Shown: positions 12,148-23,755, counted from the stretch's first letter. The stretch: 64,000 nt of DNA from Paramyrothecium sp. XJ0827 (GCA_020881915.1 JAJFPB010000003.1:4092001-4156000), one strand, 5' to 3'. Numbers and translations are program-made. Notes: generated by a model not told the origin, from the sequence alone.

Positions 12148-15100
12148 TACCATTAATGTGCCTGCAGTAGTCAGATAGATGTGAGTGGGAGTGAATTGGA
12201 GTGACTAGAACGCAAAAAGTATCATCCTGGGGAGACACTGGAGCTCTAGATTTGAGGCTCATGTCACGAGAAATTGCCATGGAAGCCTATGCGATCTGCA
12301 TGTGGTTCCTGTGGTTCGATGTGTTACATAGAGATCTGGTGTGGGACAATGTCGGTGGCTGCTTTGACAGATGGTGGGTGTGCAGGCCAGCCTCAAGTTG
12401 GAATTGATCGCATCAGCCTAGTATACCACAGCAAAGAACTGTTGCAAGTGGCCATTGAAAACACCTGCAATGTAGCACAATGGATGCATTGTAAGCGAGC
12501 CATTGCGCTCAGTCCGAGCAGCAATTGGGTGAATCCTTCTGGCTTGGACCTTCCGTATTGTTGTACATAGGAACCCTTCGATCAGCAGAAGCTCTGACGT
12601 TACGGCCCCTCACAATGGTTCTCGCTTGTGGTTAAACAAACATTATTAGATCATCGAACAGGCCTCTCATCCGAGGTGGGCTACAGACAGTGCTGATCGC
12701 GACCGAAGATCTCTCTCTTTTCTGCACATCTGTTGGGAGGGTGCCAGGGCGTGGGTTCATTAGGGAAAAAGGACCCGGTTCCCGATGATCCGATCAAATA
12801 AGATGGTGTGCTTGTTTGCTTGTGGTTGCATTGGTGGTGGAGTTATGGAAGCAGTTCTTCATCCTATGTCGATGCTTCCACACCGCGATTAAGCAGTCCG
12901 ACCGCTAGAAGTTCTCTAGTCGTAGCGGCAGCAAACCTTCGATTCACAGAGAGATATACTTGATAACTACGATTGAGTCTTCGCATCGTTCACGCGGACT
13001 TGACAGCCATCGTTATCGGTATCTTCTCTTTGCTAGCGTCTGTCCGTCGCTAGCAAGGGTCAGAGCTGATGAGCATGAAATGACCCTTCGGAAACTAGGA
13101 CAGGGGTTAACCAAATCACGTTTACGCCGGGGTAAACGCGATAGGCTCTGATGGGGCGCATATCCACTTTCGTAGATTGCCCTGCTCAGTTATCAATTGA
13201 CCAAGGATATTGCTTTATCTAGTTACGATAGGGTCATCTTGGCACTGCGAGCCATTTGATTCTCGCCAGCAACGATGGAGTTTGTGGAGAGTATTTGGCA
13301 CGATTGAAGATGAACTTATCATCAAGCATGCCTGGGAGCAAATAAACCAAGAAGCTGGCCAGGGCCCAGTGGATCTGAGATCCATTACTGGACCACCTTT
13401 CGCTGGTCCATGGTGCCTTCGATCCGTGGCGGCTCCACTGGGACTCGGAAACGTCCACTCGCAGCGCAGCATCTACGAACGTTTTCTCGGAACGCCACCA
13501 ACAATCAAAGCCAGCCAGGGACCGATTCGAATGACCTACCGTTTTTACCGAGCCGGCACCTCTGGGCAGGTGTAAAGACGAAAGATGCCCTGAGTACGTA
13601 TCCAGCGCCCCGGCATCGTGGGCTTGGCGAGTGACCCAAACCTTAAACTTAGACCGACGGGCGGCCGTTGTTTGCAATTTTATGATTGAGAATTCAGCCC
13701 ACGTGCACTGATGGGTAATTGCGTTTCCATTTTGAGCGACGGGATTTACGAATCCACTGTTCCCTGGAGGAAGGCATGAGCCGTAAGATGGACCACGGCG
13801 TATGCCGACTGGTACGCAATCCCATAGCCGTTGTTAATTTGATGAGTTGATGGATATCTATGATGTATGACAAGTCAGTAAGGACGATTGAACCTTCCAA
13901 CTATCTTCTAGCATCCTTCGTCTACAATCGGCCCCCGTGAACCAATCATGATAAGCAATTGCAGGCCCGAATTTGATAGCGAGGGGTCTCCGAAGAGGCG
14001 AATCAATGGGCTCCATCGAAAGGAGATGCGGCAAGCCAGCATCAGACTATTAGATGATGTGTCGCACGACCTGCCGGAAAAGGCATGCTCTGGCACTGCG
14101 CGGTCTCACAGCGGGTGCAAGCCCAGTAACAAAGGACCTTGCCTAAGCTACCCACCTACCTTCTTCGCTATGGTCACCACGTGCATATGCGGATCCCCGG
14201 TTCCTCGTTCTTGGCTTTCTTGGCGTGATTGCTTGTGAGCTCGGTCGGAATTTTTGGCATCTGGGGAGGGAGGGAGGGGGAGAAGGACTTGGGTTCATCG
14301 TCGTATCTGGACACTGAGCGTCGGCTCGTCGTTGCTGTGGGACTGATCTTGACCACAGCCTGCTCGCTCGCGGAAACAAGTGATGCCCCTGGCCTAGTCG
14401 CATTGATTCCAACGCCGAGGGAAACCAACCTGGATGGTGATTGCAAGCCTGTGGTGACGCCTCTCGGGGAAACCAGCCACCGAAGCGGAGATGAGCCGTA
14501 AACCAATGCGAGAAAACCCTGGGGACTGGGGGCTTGCTGTGCGTCGGAGCCGGTACCGCAATTAGATGTGTTTGCTGTAGCTAATCTACAGAGGAGTTGC
14601 CCGTCATCCAGGTCGTGAATGACGGACATTGGAAATAAGGTACCGAACGCGAAAGGAGATGCCATCAGCCCAGGCCTCGCGTGCGACAATGGACACTAAT
14701 ATAACAGCATGGCTTACCCGCCTTGTTCGGAGAGCTGATGATTCTAGGGCGCAGAGATGCCGTGCACGGGTCGACCTCAGATCTACTCAGCCGGCACGGC
14801 CGCGCCCAAATCCTCTGCTGGTAGGTGCTAACTCAGGTACAGGCCCGAATTTGACGGGCTGTTCGACCAGATGGGTGTTTGTGGTGGCGACGGCGCCTTG
14901 GCCAAGACAGGCGGACTCGCCCGTAAGCTTGTTCCTTGTAGGTAGGGGCCGTGAATAAGCCAGCGCTGGAGAGTACCGGTACCGCGAAACGAGCCCAGGC
15001 ACTTCCCGCGGCGGTTCCTCTTGTGCCTGGCATTACGCATCAATCTTCGTAGAGCCCGTCTTTCCGCCTTTTGCCTTTTGGCTGTATTCATGACCAGGTC

Positions 15101-15828
15101 GCGGGCGGATAATTCGGGTGCCAAGTTGCAGGAGGTGGACGGAGACGGAAGGCTTGAGCCTTTCTTCCGACTGCCTGTTAATCCGGGGTGTCACGGTGAG
15201 AGTGAGGCGAGGCAACCAAGGAATGGAAGGTACACTCGGGCGCTGCCGTAGAGGTACCTATGAGCACTAACAGCAGCCAGCGACCTTTTGGTCAGTCCCT
15301 TGGCATCGTGCTTGGTCCCATAACTGGAATAATACCCACCACACTGCCCTACACCTACACCTACACCGGCATGTGCTTGGCCCCCCGTCGCCAGTCTGGT
15401 TCTGATCCGACGGAGGAGCTGCTCGCTGGTAATTACGGAGCCCAGCCAGTACAGCGCAGGCGTGAGCCTTTGGAGTCCTGGACGGCACGATCAGTCACCC
15501 GGGGCCTCTGCAGGCGCTCCCACCGCTGGTTCTTCTCTCCAACACGACGCAACACAATACAGCGCTGTTCCTCTTCCCCGCTCCCTCCAAAAAAGAAAGC
15601 CCACTTGCGATGCATGCTCCGTCTTGGCCGGGAAACTAGCCGGACCAAGAGAAACAGTCGAGTCCGTGAGGGGATGGCGACGGCGACGGCCACGGAGGAA
15701 CACGCAGCGAGGCCCAAGAAGAGTAGAGGCGCATTACATGGATGCGTGCGGAGAGATTACAGCGGGAGCGACAGAGCCAAGCCGTTGCTGTGGCGGCCTG
15801 CCGATTCGGCTCTACAGCGCACCAGAAG

Positions 15829-15849
15829 GGGGTGAGGTGAGGTGAGGTA
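15829..15849. repeat. (GGTGA)n pentamer repeat
   Basis: Three to four tandem GGTGA units, the same motif as near 3.14 kb. Non-coding. Confidence 0.75.
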
Positions 15850-16693
15850 AAGGTGAGGGGAGCGACCGGGGAGGTGGCTAAATGAGAGCCAGCGCTTGAC
15901 AACGTGCATAGCCGTTTTGGCGAACAAACAAGACTCGTTGCAGAGGGCACAGAAAACGGAAAAGGTGTAATTTGCATGGGACTGAATTCTGGGGCCCCCG
16001 AAGCGGAGATGCCCAGAGCAAAAGGACTCCTTGGCCAAATGTTTGCCTGCCTTTCTCTATCGTGCCATGGCCATTATCAGCAAGTCCTGGGAGACGGTAT
16101 CTGCGAGCCCACGTTGTTCCCGTTATCTCGCCCGTCTCCCCTCCTCGCCTCGACAGACTGGTCCATCCTGACTGCAGTTAGTAGGGCTCAATACCCGTCC
16201 CCTCTCCACCGAAACCAGCTCTTCGCCTGCCTCTCTGAGGTTACGGCTGTCGCCTGTCCTGGCAAGTCGACAGGGGTTCACGCGGCCTAGTCTCAATAGC
16301 TTCTGGCTTCCCCGCCCAGGATCGCACGGCCTTTTGCCCTGGGTCTGGCCCCATCAATCAACCGAACCCGGCAGGGGTAGCAATGACGGAGCGGCGACTC
16401 TGGGTAATCCCCAATCGATCCATCCCATTGATCCAATCCCTGGGGCCTCGGGCAAGTCCCTCATGCGGGCGCACGCCGCTCTGATAGGTGGGATCGCGGC
16501 CTTGGGAGGCACTATGGAGAGAGGCGCAGGAACGAGGGAACATGGGGAGCCGACATGGGTGGTGCGCGAGTGGTGGTCGCATGGGAACGCCGGCTCAATC
16601 TGGGCTGTTTGTCCTGCTTGCCCACCACCTCCACCCTCGCTCGCTCGCTCCTGTCGGCTGCTCGCCCGATCCGGGCGCAACGTTGTTGGTCGA

Positions 16694-16712
16694 CTCGACC
16701 TATATAGTCGAG
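16694..16712 (+). promoter_or_regulatory. TATA box within an inverted repeat
   Basis: TATATAG at 16701-16707 lies about 140 nt upstream of the ATG of the small secreted protein gene. It is bracketed by CTCGAC (16694-16699) and GTCGAG (16707-16712), an inverted repeat that could be a factor-binding site. The strong TATA box fits an inducible, highly expressed gene; this role is inferred. Confidence 0.5.
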
Positions 16713-16845
16713 GGCCTGCACTGTCACCCATCCTACCCTCCTCTTGCTTCTTTCCTCCTCAGCCCAGTTCACTCGACTTCCCTCCAAACCAGCTCAATCC
16801 AACCCTCAAGTCGACGACTTCTTGTCCACCCAAACATCAATCAAG

Positions 16846-17382
16846 ATGAAGGCTGCCGTTATCCTGTCCCTCGTCGCCGCCGTCGTGGCTGGTGTCATTG
16901 AGGAGCGTGCCTGCGCTGGCAACAACTGCAACCGTGCCGTCACCGGTACCCGTGAGGGTCTCCTGCCCGTCAGCGAGCGCTCCGCTGCTTGCTCCAGCTT
17001 CCTGAAGGCCACCGTCACCCCCGACGCTACGTATGTCAAGCCGCCTTTGCCAACGATTTCGTCGTCCCACCCGGGATGAAACCACATGGCAACCATCTAT
17101 ATCAAGACCACAAAACTAACAATCTATTCTAGCACCACCACCGTCACCGTCACCGTTGAGCCTTCTTCCCCTGCCCGCTTCAAGCGCGACGCCGCTCTTG
17201 AGTACCGCGCTGCCACCGAGCTCCCCACTGCCGTCCCTGCCTACGCTTCTGCTGCTTGCAACGGTGCTCAGTACTCCTCTGCCTGCCTGTGCTGGGGCAT
17301 CACCGCCACCACCTCCACCGCTCCCACTCCCACCTCGACTGCTACCGTCACCGTCACCGCCGACTACTGCGAGGACCTGTAA
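16846..17382 (+). CDS. Small secreted cysteine-containing protein
   Basis: Function unknown; an extracellular protein and possible effector candidate. Exons 16846-17030 and 17133-17382 (102-nt intron, GTATGT..TCTAG) encode 144 residues. A signal peptide is clear (MKAAVILSLVAAVVAGV), followed by a short Cys-rich segment (CAGNNCNRAVTG) and a SAACSSFLKATVTP segment. After the intron comes a Val/Thr repeat, then a dibasic KR site (FKR/DAAL) suitable for Kex2-type cleavage, then a second Cys group (SAACNGAQ, ACLCWG) and a C-terminal YCEDL. I recall the CxGNNCNRAVTG motif from predicted secreted proteins of Sordariomycetes, without known function. Coding sequence is GC-rich with strongly C-ending codons, suggesting high expression. 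It stands alone, with long intergenic DNA on both sides. Confidence 0.88.
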
Positions 17383-18627
17383 ACGGTTTCGCCCCGGGTT
17401 TGAGGATGGAAAAGGGAAAGAAGATGGATGGGCTCTGAGGAGGGTTGTCGTGTGGTCTTGGTGACTTGTCACTCGGGTTTCTCATGGGGCGCGGGTGGCA
17501 ATAGCTGAGCGCTTCAAGGTGGCTCACTTCAATTCTCTACCTCTACAATTTTACGGGATATGAGAGGAAATGATAGATGATTGACGACGCCGAGCCGTCA
17601 GTCAGGCCAAGATGCGAGTTTACGTACTCGTTGTAATAAATCTGGACTGAATCATACACTCAACTGTCCCGCATATCTCATCTCTCCCTGCATCATTATG
17701 TGCCTGTGCAAATTGCTCGCTTCGTTTCAGTTCCACCGTAGAACGATCCAAAGAAACACCCACTTGGGATGAACATTCGAGCACGTCGTTTCTTTAGCGT
17801 CCGCCCGTTTGTCTGTGCAACACGTTGTGGCGCCCTAGAGGGAAAAAATACAGATGATCGGCAAAGGACGACTTGATTTGGCGATTTTGAGTTATAACGT
17901 TCCTAACCTAGTGAACCAATGAAAGAAATCAATTCCGAAAGTCAAACCTTCGGAGGCTCTCATTACCAGAAGCACCTCGAAACAGCACGGAAGCCCATCT
18001 GGTCTATTCTGGGACGTAATAGAAGGCGGCTCAGGTGTGAGCACGGCGCCAGGGATGATGCGCGTCGCCGCCAGGGGAGGCTGACGTTTGCCTGCTGAAA
18101 TTGGAACAGGGCAGACATATCATGATTCCATCTGAAATTCCTATTGAGGTACCTGAAGCGCGCAACTGAGTTTCCGGGCCGTGGGCGAACGGGCCCCCCC
18201 GGGGGGGAAACTTGCTTGGGTTCCTTTCGGTGCCGCCAAGATCATTGTCACCGTGGTTCTGGATGTATTATGAATTGCCTTGGCGAGTAGTGAGTCACCG
18301 CAACCACGACGGTCATTTGCCGGGAATTTTGTCTACACCTGGCCGTTGAGTACAGAGTATGCGTCCCTGAATGTATGAAAAATCTAATCGGGAAAGTCGT
18401 TCAGCCGCAGCGACAAGACAGTGCAGCCCGACATTGCCCGGCCTCGTGTACGACCGAGTAATACGAGCCGCAAATGATCCCTTTCTCTATTTTAAATTCT
18501 TGCTGTTCACTTCTGACAGGACCTGTAAGCCCGCGACCGTCCGCTGACCTGATACTCTTGCGTTTGAGACCGCCATTTAAAATTCAACCTCCGTTGTCCC
18601 AGGCCGCTCCTCCGCCGCTCACCGCAC
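17383..18627. other. Intergenic region, no gene
   Basis: 3' flank of the small secreted protein gene and 5' flank of the hydrolase gene. AATAAA at 17635-17640 is a possible polyadenylation signal, but lies some 250 nt after the stop. A C/G palindrome sits at 18194-18207. No coding sequence is seen. Confidence 0.6.
18194..18207. repeat. Perfect C7G7 palindrome
   Basis: Seven C followed directly by seven G, a perfect 14-bp palindrome in non-coding DNA about 430 bp upstream of the hydrolase ATG. Homopolymer runs are error-prone in sequencing, so the exact length is uncertain. Confidence 0.75.
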
Positions 18628-19779
18628 ATGGCTATTCTCAGCACAATGTTGTACCACTTGCACCAGTGGTTTCGGCCGACTCTCGTCGGGCTTTTCAGCC
18701 CCCGCCTCAGCTGGAACGTACGATGGCGCCTGCTCTTTGTATTTCAGCCGGTCACGATACTGACCAATGCCCTCGTGATGGTGCCGCTGCTCTTCCGGTG
18801 GCGGCGCCCATATACGGTTGAGTATCTCCCTGTATGGCCGAAGCGCTCTGTCCGTGCTCTTGTATACAACGGTCCGGCAAAGGCACAACGGGTTGGAAGG
18901 CCTGGGTCATCGCTGAGGCCGCTGCATGTGGAGATCCACGCGGGTGCGTTCATCGGAGGTCTGCCGGAGAGCACGGTCAAGTTCGACGAGCAGCTGGCAC
19001 GCGAAACGGGCGCCGTTGTCGTAAGCATTACGCATCGTCTCGCGCCCGAGTATCCTTTTCCGGGAGCCATTGACGATGTCGACGCAACGGTTGCGTGGAT
19101 CCGAGACAACGCGGCAGAGCGGTGGGGCGCTGACCCGGCTCTCATCACCATCGGCGGCTTCAGCGCCGGCGGGAACCTGGCCCTCGCTGCCACGCAGCAG
19201 CCCTCATGTCAGGACCCTTCCCCATCTGCATTGAAAGCCGTGGTTATCTACTACGGTCCTATCGATCTGCGTCTCAAGCCAGAGCAGAAACCTCGAGGCC
19301 TAGGGATGCCTCCGGCGGAAAAGGACCCTGCTGCCGTCCTGGTGCCTCTGTTCGATACGTACCCCGGGCCGGTGCGGGCCAAGCATTTTGATGATCCGAG
19401 ATTGAGCCCGACGCTGGCGGCGCGAGAGACCCTGCCGCAACGGATACTTCTGGTTGTGCCGGCGATGGACATCCTCGTGGCGGAGCTGCTGGCATTTGCG
19501 GAGCGCGTGAATGAGGAGGACAAGAAAGCAGGCTGGACGGGAGAACCGAGGGTGGAGGTAAGGGAGGATAAAGAGGCCTTCCACGGCTACTTGGAGGGTA
19601 AGAAATACCGATGCATCTCACCGATGTTGCTCTGAACCATGCTTACCGTCGACGCAGTTCCGAGTGTGGTGCTGAAGAAGGGAATCCAGGAACGGGGAAT
19701 AGCATGGGGCGTGGACTTTTTGAAGGAGACATACAGACAGCATGGCTGGAGCGGAGCGTTGTCCGCATCGAGGAATTGA
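18628..19779 (+). CDS. HSL-type alpha/beta hydrolase (esterase-like)
   Basis: Predicted esterase or lipase of the hormone-sensitive-lipase group, acting on ester bonds of unknown substrates. Exons 18628-19597 and 19658-19779 (60-nt intron, GTAAGA..CGCAG) give 363 residues. A hydrophobic stretch near residues 35-56 may anchor the protein in a membrane. The catalytic serine is in GFSAG (about residue 178), followed by GN as usual in the family; the Asp is probably in AMDILVAE and the His in AFHGYLE, with the intron just after it. The oxyanion-hole motif reads HAGAF instead of the common HGGG. A typical RLAPEYPFP follows. The start at 18628 is the first ATG of the frame; an ATG six codons on is equally possible. 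The neighbours give no clue to substrate. Confidence 0.88.
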
Positions 19780-20566
19780 TGATGGAGACTTGCGGTGCTT
19801 TTCTGCGTGGAGACAAACATACACCACTCATTGTACGATTTAGTTGCCACAACTTCTTGGTTGAAGTCGAGGCCTTTTGCCGGCTGAGGCAAAAGGCTTT
19901 CTTTGCATTTTGTATTCAGATACCCAGATACCCAACTCTTTGATATTTTGCTACAGCATCATCTCCTTTTCGAGTGGCCAAAGTCCAACAAAGTCTTCGT
20001 AACAGTTCATCTACTTACAGTAGGAGATGTTGTGGTTCGCATAGAGTTGTAACATGTCTTACCCCCAGCTTTAAGCATCCGGGGTTGGAATGGAGGACAA
20101 TCCAAATAACTCACTTACAGCGGGCTTCCCCAGAAAATCAAATCCAGCGACAAATTTGACGATAAAATCATGATTGAATCCGGATCAGCAAGAAATACAT
20201 TTTCTTTTGTCTTCTGAACCACTTAGGCGCCTGCTTCACTGTCCATCACAGCCGAAATTGGTGATCGTCTCTCCCCAACAACCAGTGTTGACCCAGCAAC
20301 ACCGGTAAACAAAGGCCCGAATCCGACACCAGCTCCGCCGTTGACCAACCACCAGAAGCCACAAATCCAAGCCCACCAGAAACAGGCCGTTTGATGCTTG
20401 CATGACCCTGCACGTAGCTTGTCTTTGCTGCAAGTTCGCTGTACATTTGTAAAACCTGCTGCAGCCTTTTTCATCTTGTTTACCTTGCCTTTGCATCATC
20501 CATACATATTGAAGCTTTCCTTTCCGTGGCCTGGCATCACGATTCCTGCCCGACTTATACCCACTG
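19780..20566. other. Intergenic region, no gene
   Basis: 3' flank of the hydrolase and promoter/5' leader of the large acidic protein. Short ORFs on both strands have no recognisable content. Confidence 0.6.
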
Positions 20567-23500
20567 ATGGCCCGACGAAATAGACGCAAGCAGCAACGCG
20601 ACCTAGACTTTGAGATTCATGTTGATCCTTCTTGCTTGAGCGCACCAATGGACGAGAAGAGCGAGATTAGCTCCCACGAAGAGCCGGCGAAGGAGATTGA
20701 ACAGCCGGAGAGCCAAAACGACACCGAACCCACACAGGCTGAGGTTGAGAACCCCAGTCAAATAGAGACCGAGCCTGAGAAGTCAGACGAAAACACAAAA
20801 CCTGAAGAGGCGGGCGTGGAAGCTGCCGCCGCACCCACAAACGACGAAAACGAAGAGAACATTGAAGCGCCCACAACAGATGGAACCACGACGAGTGATC
20901 CTTCGCTTGATACTCCTTCGTCTGAAGAAGCACAACCCGAGCCTGAGATGAAAGAACCTGTAGCAGAAGCTTCCGAGTCTCCGGATATTCCGCCAACAAT
21001 AACCGAGACTCCCGAACCTGAAAAGGAACCACTCGAGGCAAAAGAATCCGAGCTAGTCATGGAGGACACCGAGCAGGCCCAAGAAAACCCCGAACCCGAA
21101 CCCGAAGTTGATGAACAAACGATGGAGACCTTGCAGTCGGCCGAGCCGGAAGCTGAAGTCGAAACAGGAACGGCCTCTCATGAACCGGATGACGAGGCCA
21201 AGGAGCTTGCAGAAGAGGCTGCTGAGCAACCGCAAGCTATCTCAGTGGAAGACGAGCCTGAGATCTTGCATGATAGCGTCGAACTGGAGGATCCTGCTCC
21301 TGAAGAACCCGAGATCTTGATTCCACAAGAAGCGGTTGAACCTCCGGCGCCCATTGAGGAACAGGCGGATACCATTCCCGAGGACACAAACACCGAGGCC
21401 TCACAGTCACGCCGGGAATCAGCCATCTCAGCATCGACACAGCATTCATCGCGGCGGACCTCGAAGCGGACCGAGGCGCTCATCCAAGCCGCTGCCAGGG
21501 ATATCGTAGCACAGATGGAACGCAACCGCAGTCGCGAGTCTTTCAGGAGCTCGGCGAGCACCGAGAACGCAAGCTACATCTCGCGCAGCGCGCGTAGCTC
21601 CCACGTCGACGACCGCTACACGCCTAGCAGGCAGAGCTACGTGTCCGACAACCGTGGCGTGGATGATGCTGGCGACAGCAGCTCCCACCATGAGAACGAA
21701 GACGATGTGTTCAGTGACCATAGCCCGCGCAGTTCCATGGGGTCGACCTCGGAGAATGACCACCATAAGAAGATGGACGATGGGATGTCTTACAAATCGA
21801 GATCACCGCGAATCTCAAATATCTCCCAGTATGAGCGTGAGGAAGACTTCGTGCCCACGGTCCGAGGCACGCCGCGACCTCCTTTCAGGTCACCGTCCTC
21901 TGTCAAAGCATTGCAGATGTCCTCCCCGCCGGCTTCTGTAATAGGTTCACCACGGTCCAGCAGAAGAACCCCCTTACCTCCGGTTTCCCGCATCGGCTCT
22001 CCAAGCCTCTCTGCCCAGTACTCGCCCAAGAAGACACCTCCGCGGTTCAGGCGCAGCACGCCTCCACTGGTGCTTCTGCATGTCACCCTGCTCCCCCTTC
22101 GGTGGGCGTGGGGAGACGTATTGGACAGCGCGCTGACGGATGAGCTGACCGACGAGACGAAGTCGCTCCGTGAAGCGTGGCGCCAATTACAAGATCGTCT
22201 CGGAGACACGGTGTGCGAGCGAGGTATTCTTCTGCCGCATCCGCAAAGCGACTACGAGGTTCTCGAGGAGAGGCTTTTGGAAGCGCTGGAGCTGCCCATG
22301 CGAAGACGGGCCCGCATTTTGGAATGTGGCCACTACCTTGGACCGTCAAACGAACATACCCTCACTGACGACACGGAGAGTGAAGACGACGAGGACTATT
22401 ACGATGGCGTAAGGGCACCGAGGGACAGCTTAGACCGCAAGACTCACTGGTGCACCACCTGCCGATCCGACATCCGCTACGACTCGCTTGGGCCCGGCAA
22501 GATTTTCCGTGTCAAGGTGTACGCCAGCAACGGCCTGATGAAGGCTGGTGCTTGGGAGGCTTGCTGGAAGGAAATGGAGCGCGTGGATGTAGAGCTTGAG
22601 CCCATCGTCGATCCCGGCGTGCAGGACGAGCTCAATCGAATCGCCGCAGAGCAGGAACAAGCGCTTGAACTTCGAGAGGTTGACGTGGAAGAGGAAGAGG
22701 AAGAGGAAGACCACGACCCAGAGGAAGAGCAGCATGATGAAGCTCCCGCGGAATCATCCTTCATGGAGCACGAGGAGAGACATGCGCAACTGATGCCCTC
22801 TTCGCCACCTCTCCCAGAGATTACTATCAGCTCGAGTCCTCCAACGTACGATGAGCGTCGTAGAAGGGATGAGGAGAGACTCAAGGAGATTTATGGACAC
22901 TCGCCGCCACGGCAGCCACCATCTGAACAGGAGCCTCCGTCTTCACCTCCGCGCGCCCCCGAGTACATGCACGAATCCCCGCCGTCGCCGTCCGCTCAGG
23001 TATTTGAGCGCCGCGAAGAGCGACGTCAAGCCGTCAAGAATGACTCTCTCCCTGAGCTGCTCCTGCAAGCCGGGCGTGTCCTCATGCAGGACAGGAAGAA
23101 CGTTGCAATCATGCTGTTGAGTCTTTTCGTCCTGATGTTTGCCCTTCGTGGTGGAAGCGGCGTAACTCGTCCGCAGTCCGACCCAAGGACCTTTCAGACT
23201 CTGGTCCAGAGTCCGGATGTCTCGACAGTGACCGTCACCCAGTCTATTGCACAGCCCACACTGGATTATGCTGACGAGGTCCTTTCTGCCACGTCGAGCG
23301 GCGCGGTTTCTGCTGCGGCCCCGCAAGCCTCCGAGTCGACTCAATCTGTGGAAGCACAGCCTTCTGTTCAGGTTGAGGAAGTCGTGGAGGCGGCGCCGCT
23401 GCGAGAACCCGAGACGATTGTGTCGGAGAAGGTGGTGCGTATCGTGGAAACGGTAACGGAGACCGCTGTCGAAACGGTCAAGGTGACGGCCACATACACG

Positions 23501-23755
23501 CAGACTGAGGTCCAAACCGAGACCGAATCCGGAAATTTGCAGAGCGCCACTGTCAAGCCAGAGGTAGTTGCCGAGGCCGCCCAAATCGTAGAGGAAGCTG
23601 AGAACATCGAAGCGGAGCCGGAGCAAGCTACATCTGCTGCGGACGACTCTGCGCCCAATGAGGGTGACATCGAGCTCGAGGCTACGGCTCCAGTCACGGA
23701 GGAGGAGGAGGAAGAGGAAGAGGAAGAAGAAGAGGATTTGGAGCGGGAACTGTGA
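20567..23755 (+). CDS. Large acidic tail-anchored protein ('pathway-specific nitrogen regulator'-like)
   Basis: Fungus-specific protein of 1062 residues in one uninterrupted exon. I recognise the core from ascomycete proteins annotated 'pathway-specific nitrogen regulator'; that name is not, to my knowledge, backed by a DNA-binding domain, and none is visible. Residues 1-300 are Glu/Pro-rich and disordered; 300-510 are Ser/Arg-rich. The conserved core (about 520-600) contains DYEVLEERLLEALELP and ARILECGHYLGP, followed by a CTTC pair near 630 and KIFRVKVYASNGLMKAGAWE. Acidic and Pro-rich linkers lead to one transmembrane segment (NVAIMLLSLFVLMFAL, near 845-862). The remaining 200 residues are Val/Thr/Glu-rich and end in a poly-Glu run. 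This suggests a membrane-embedded protein with a large cytosolic or nucleoplasmic N-terminus, possibly at the nuclear envelope or ER (inference). Confidence 0.9.
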   Translation: MARRNRRKQQRDLDFEIHVDPSCLSAPMDEKSEISSHEEPAKEIEQPESQNDTEPTQAEVENPSQIETEPEKSDENTKPEEAGVEAAAAPTNDENEENIEAPTTDGTTTSDPSLDTPSSEEAQPEPEMKEPVAEASESPDIPPTITETPEPEKEPLEAKESELVMEDTEQAQENPEPEPEVDEQTMETLQSAEPEAEVETGTASHEPDDEAKELAEEAAEQPQAISVEDEPEILHDSVELEDPAPEEPEILIPQEAVEPPAPIEEQADTIPEDTNTEASQSRRESAISASTQHSSRRTSKRTEALIQAAARDIVAQMERNRSRESFRSSASTENASYISRSARSSHVDDRYTPSRQSYVSDNRGVDDAGDSSSHHENEDDVFSDHSPRSSMGSTSENDHHKKMDDGMSYKSRSPRISNISQYEREEDFVPTVRGTPRPPFRSPSSVKALQMSSPPASVIGSPRSSRRTPLPPVSRIGSPSLSAQYSPKKTPPRFRRSTPPLVLLHVTLLPLRWAWGDVLDSALTDELTDETKSLREAWRQLQDRLGDTVCERGILLPHPQSDYEVLEERLLEALELPMRRRARILECGHYLGPSNEHTLTDDTESEDDEDYYDGVRAPRDSLDRKTHWCTTCRSDIRYDSLGPGKIFRVKVYASNGLMKAGAWEACWKEMERVDVELEPIVDPGVQDELNRIAAEQEQALELREVDVEEEEEEEDHDPEEEQHDEAPAESSFMEHEERHAQLMPSSPPLPEITISSSPPTYDERRRRDEERLKEIYGHSPPRQPPSEQEPPSSPPRAPEYMHESPPSPSAQVFERREERRQAVKNDSLPELLLQAGRVLMQDRKNVAIMLLSLFVLMFALRGGSGVTRPQSDPRTFQTLVQSPDVSTVTVTQSIAQPTLDYADEVLSATSSGAVSAAAPQASESTQSVEAQPSVQVEEVVEAAPLREPETIVSEKVVRIVETVTETAVETVKVTATYTQTEVQTETESGNLQSATVKPEVVAEAAQIVEEAENIEAEPEQATSAADDSAPNEGDIELEATAPVTEEEEEEEEEEEEDLEREL

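Larger units (their letters stand above)
9931..16845. other. 6.9-kb gene-poor intergenic region
   Basis: No supportable gene. The longest open frames (10928-11704 minus, 14174-14689 minus, 15260-15835 plus) have random-looking composition, no domain, and overlap other open frames. The last part contains the promoter of the small secreted protein gene. Notable items are a 13-nt minisatellite near 12.1 kb and a second GGTGA array near 15.83 kb. Confidence 0.6.
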
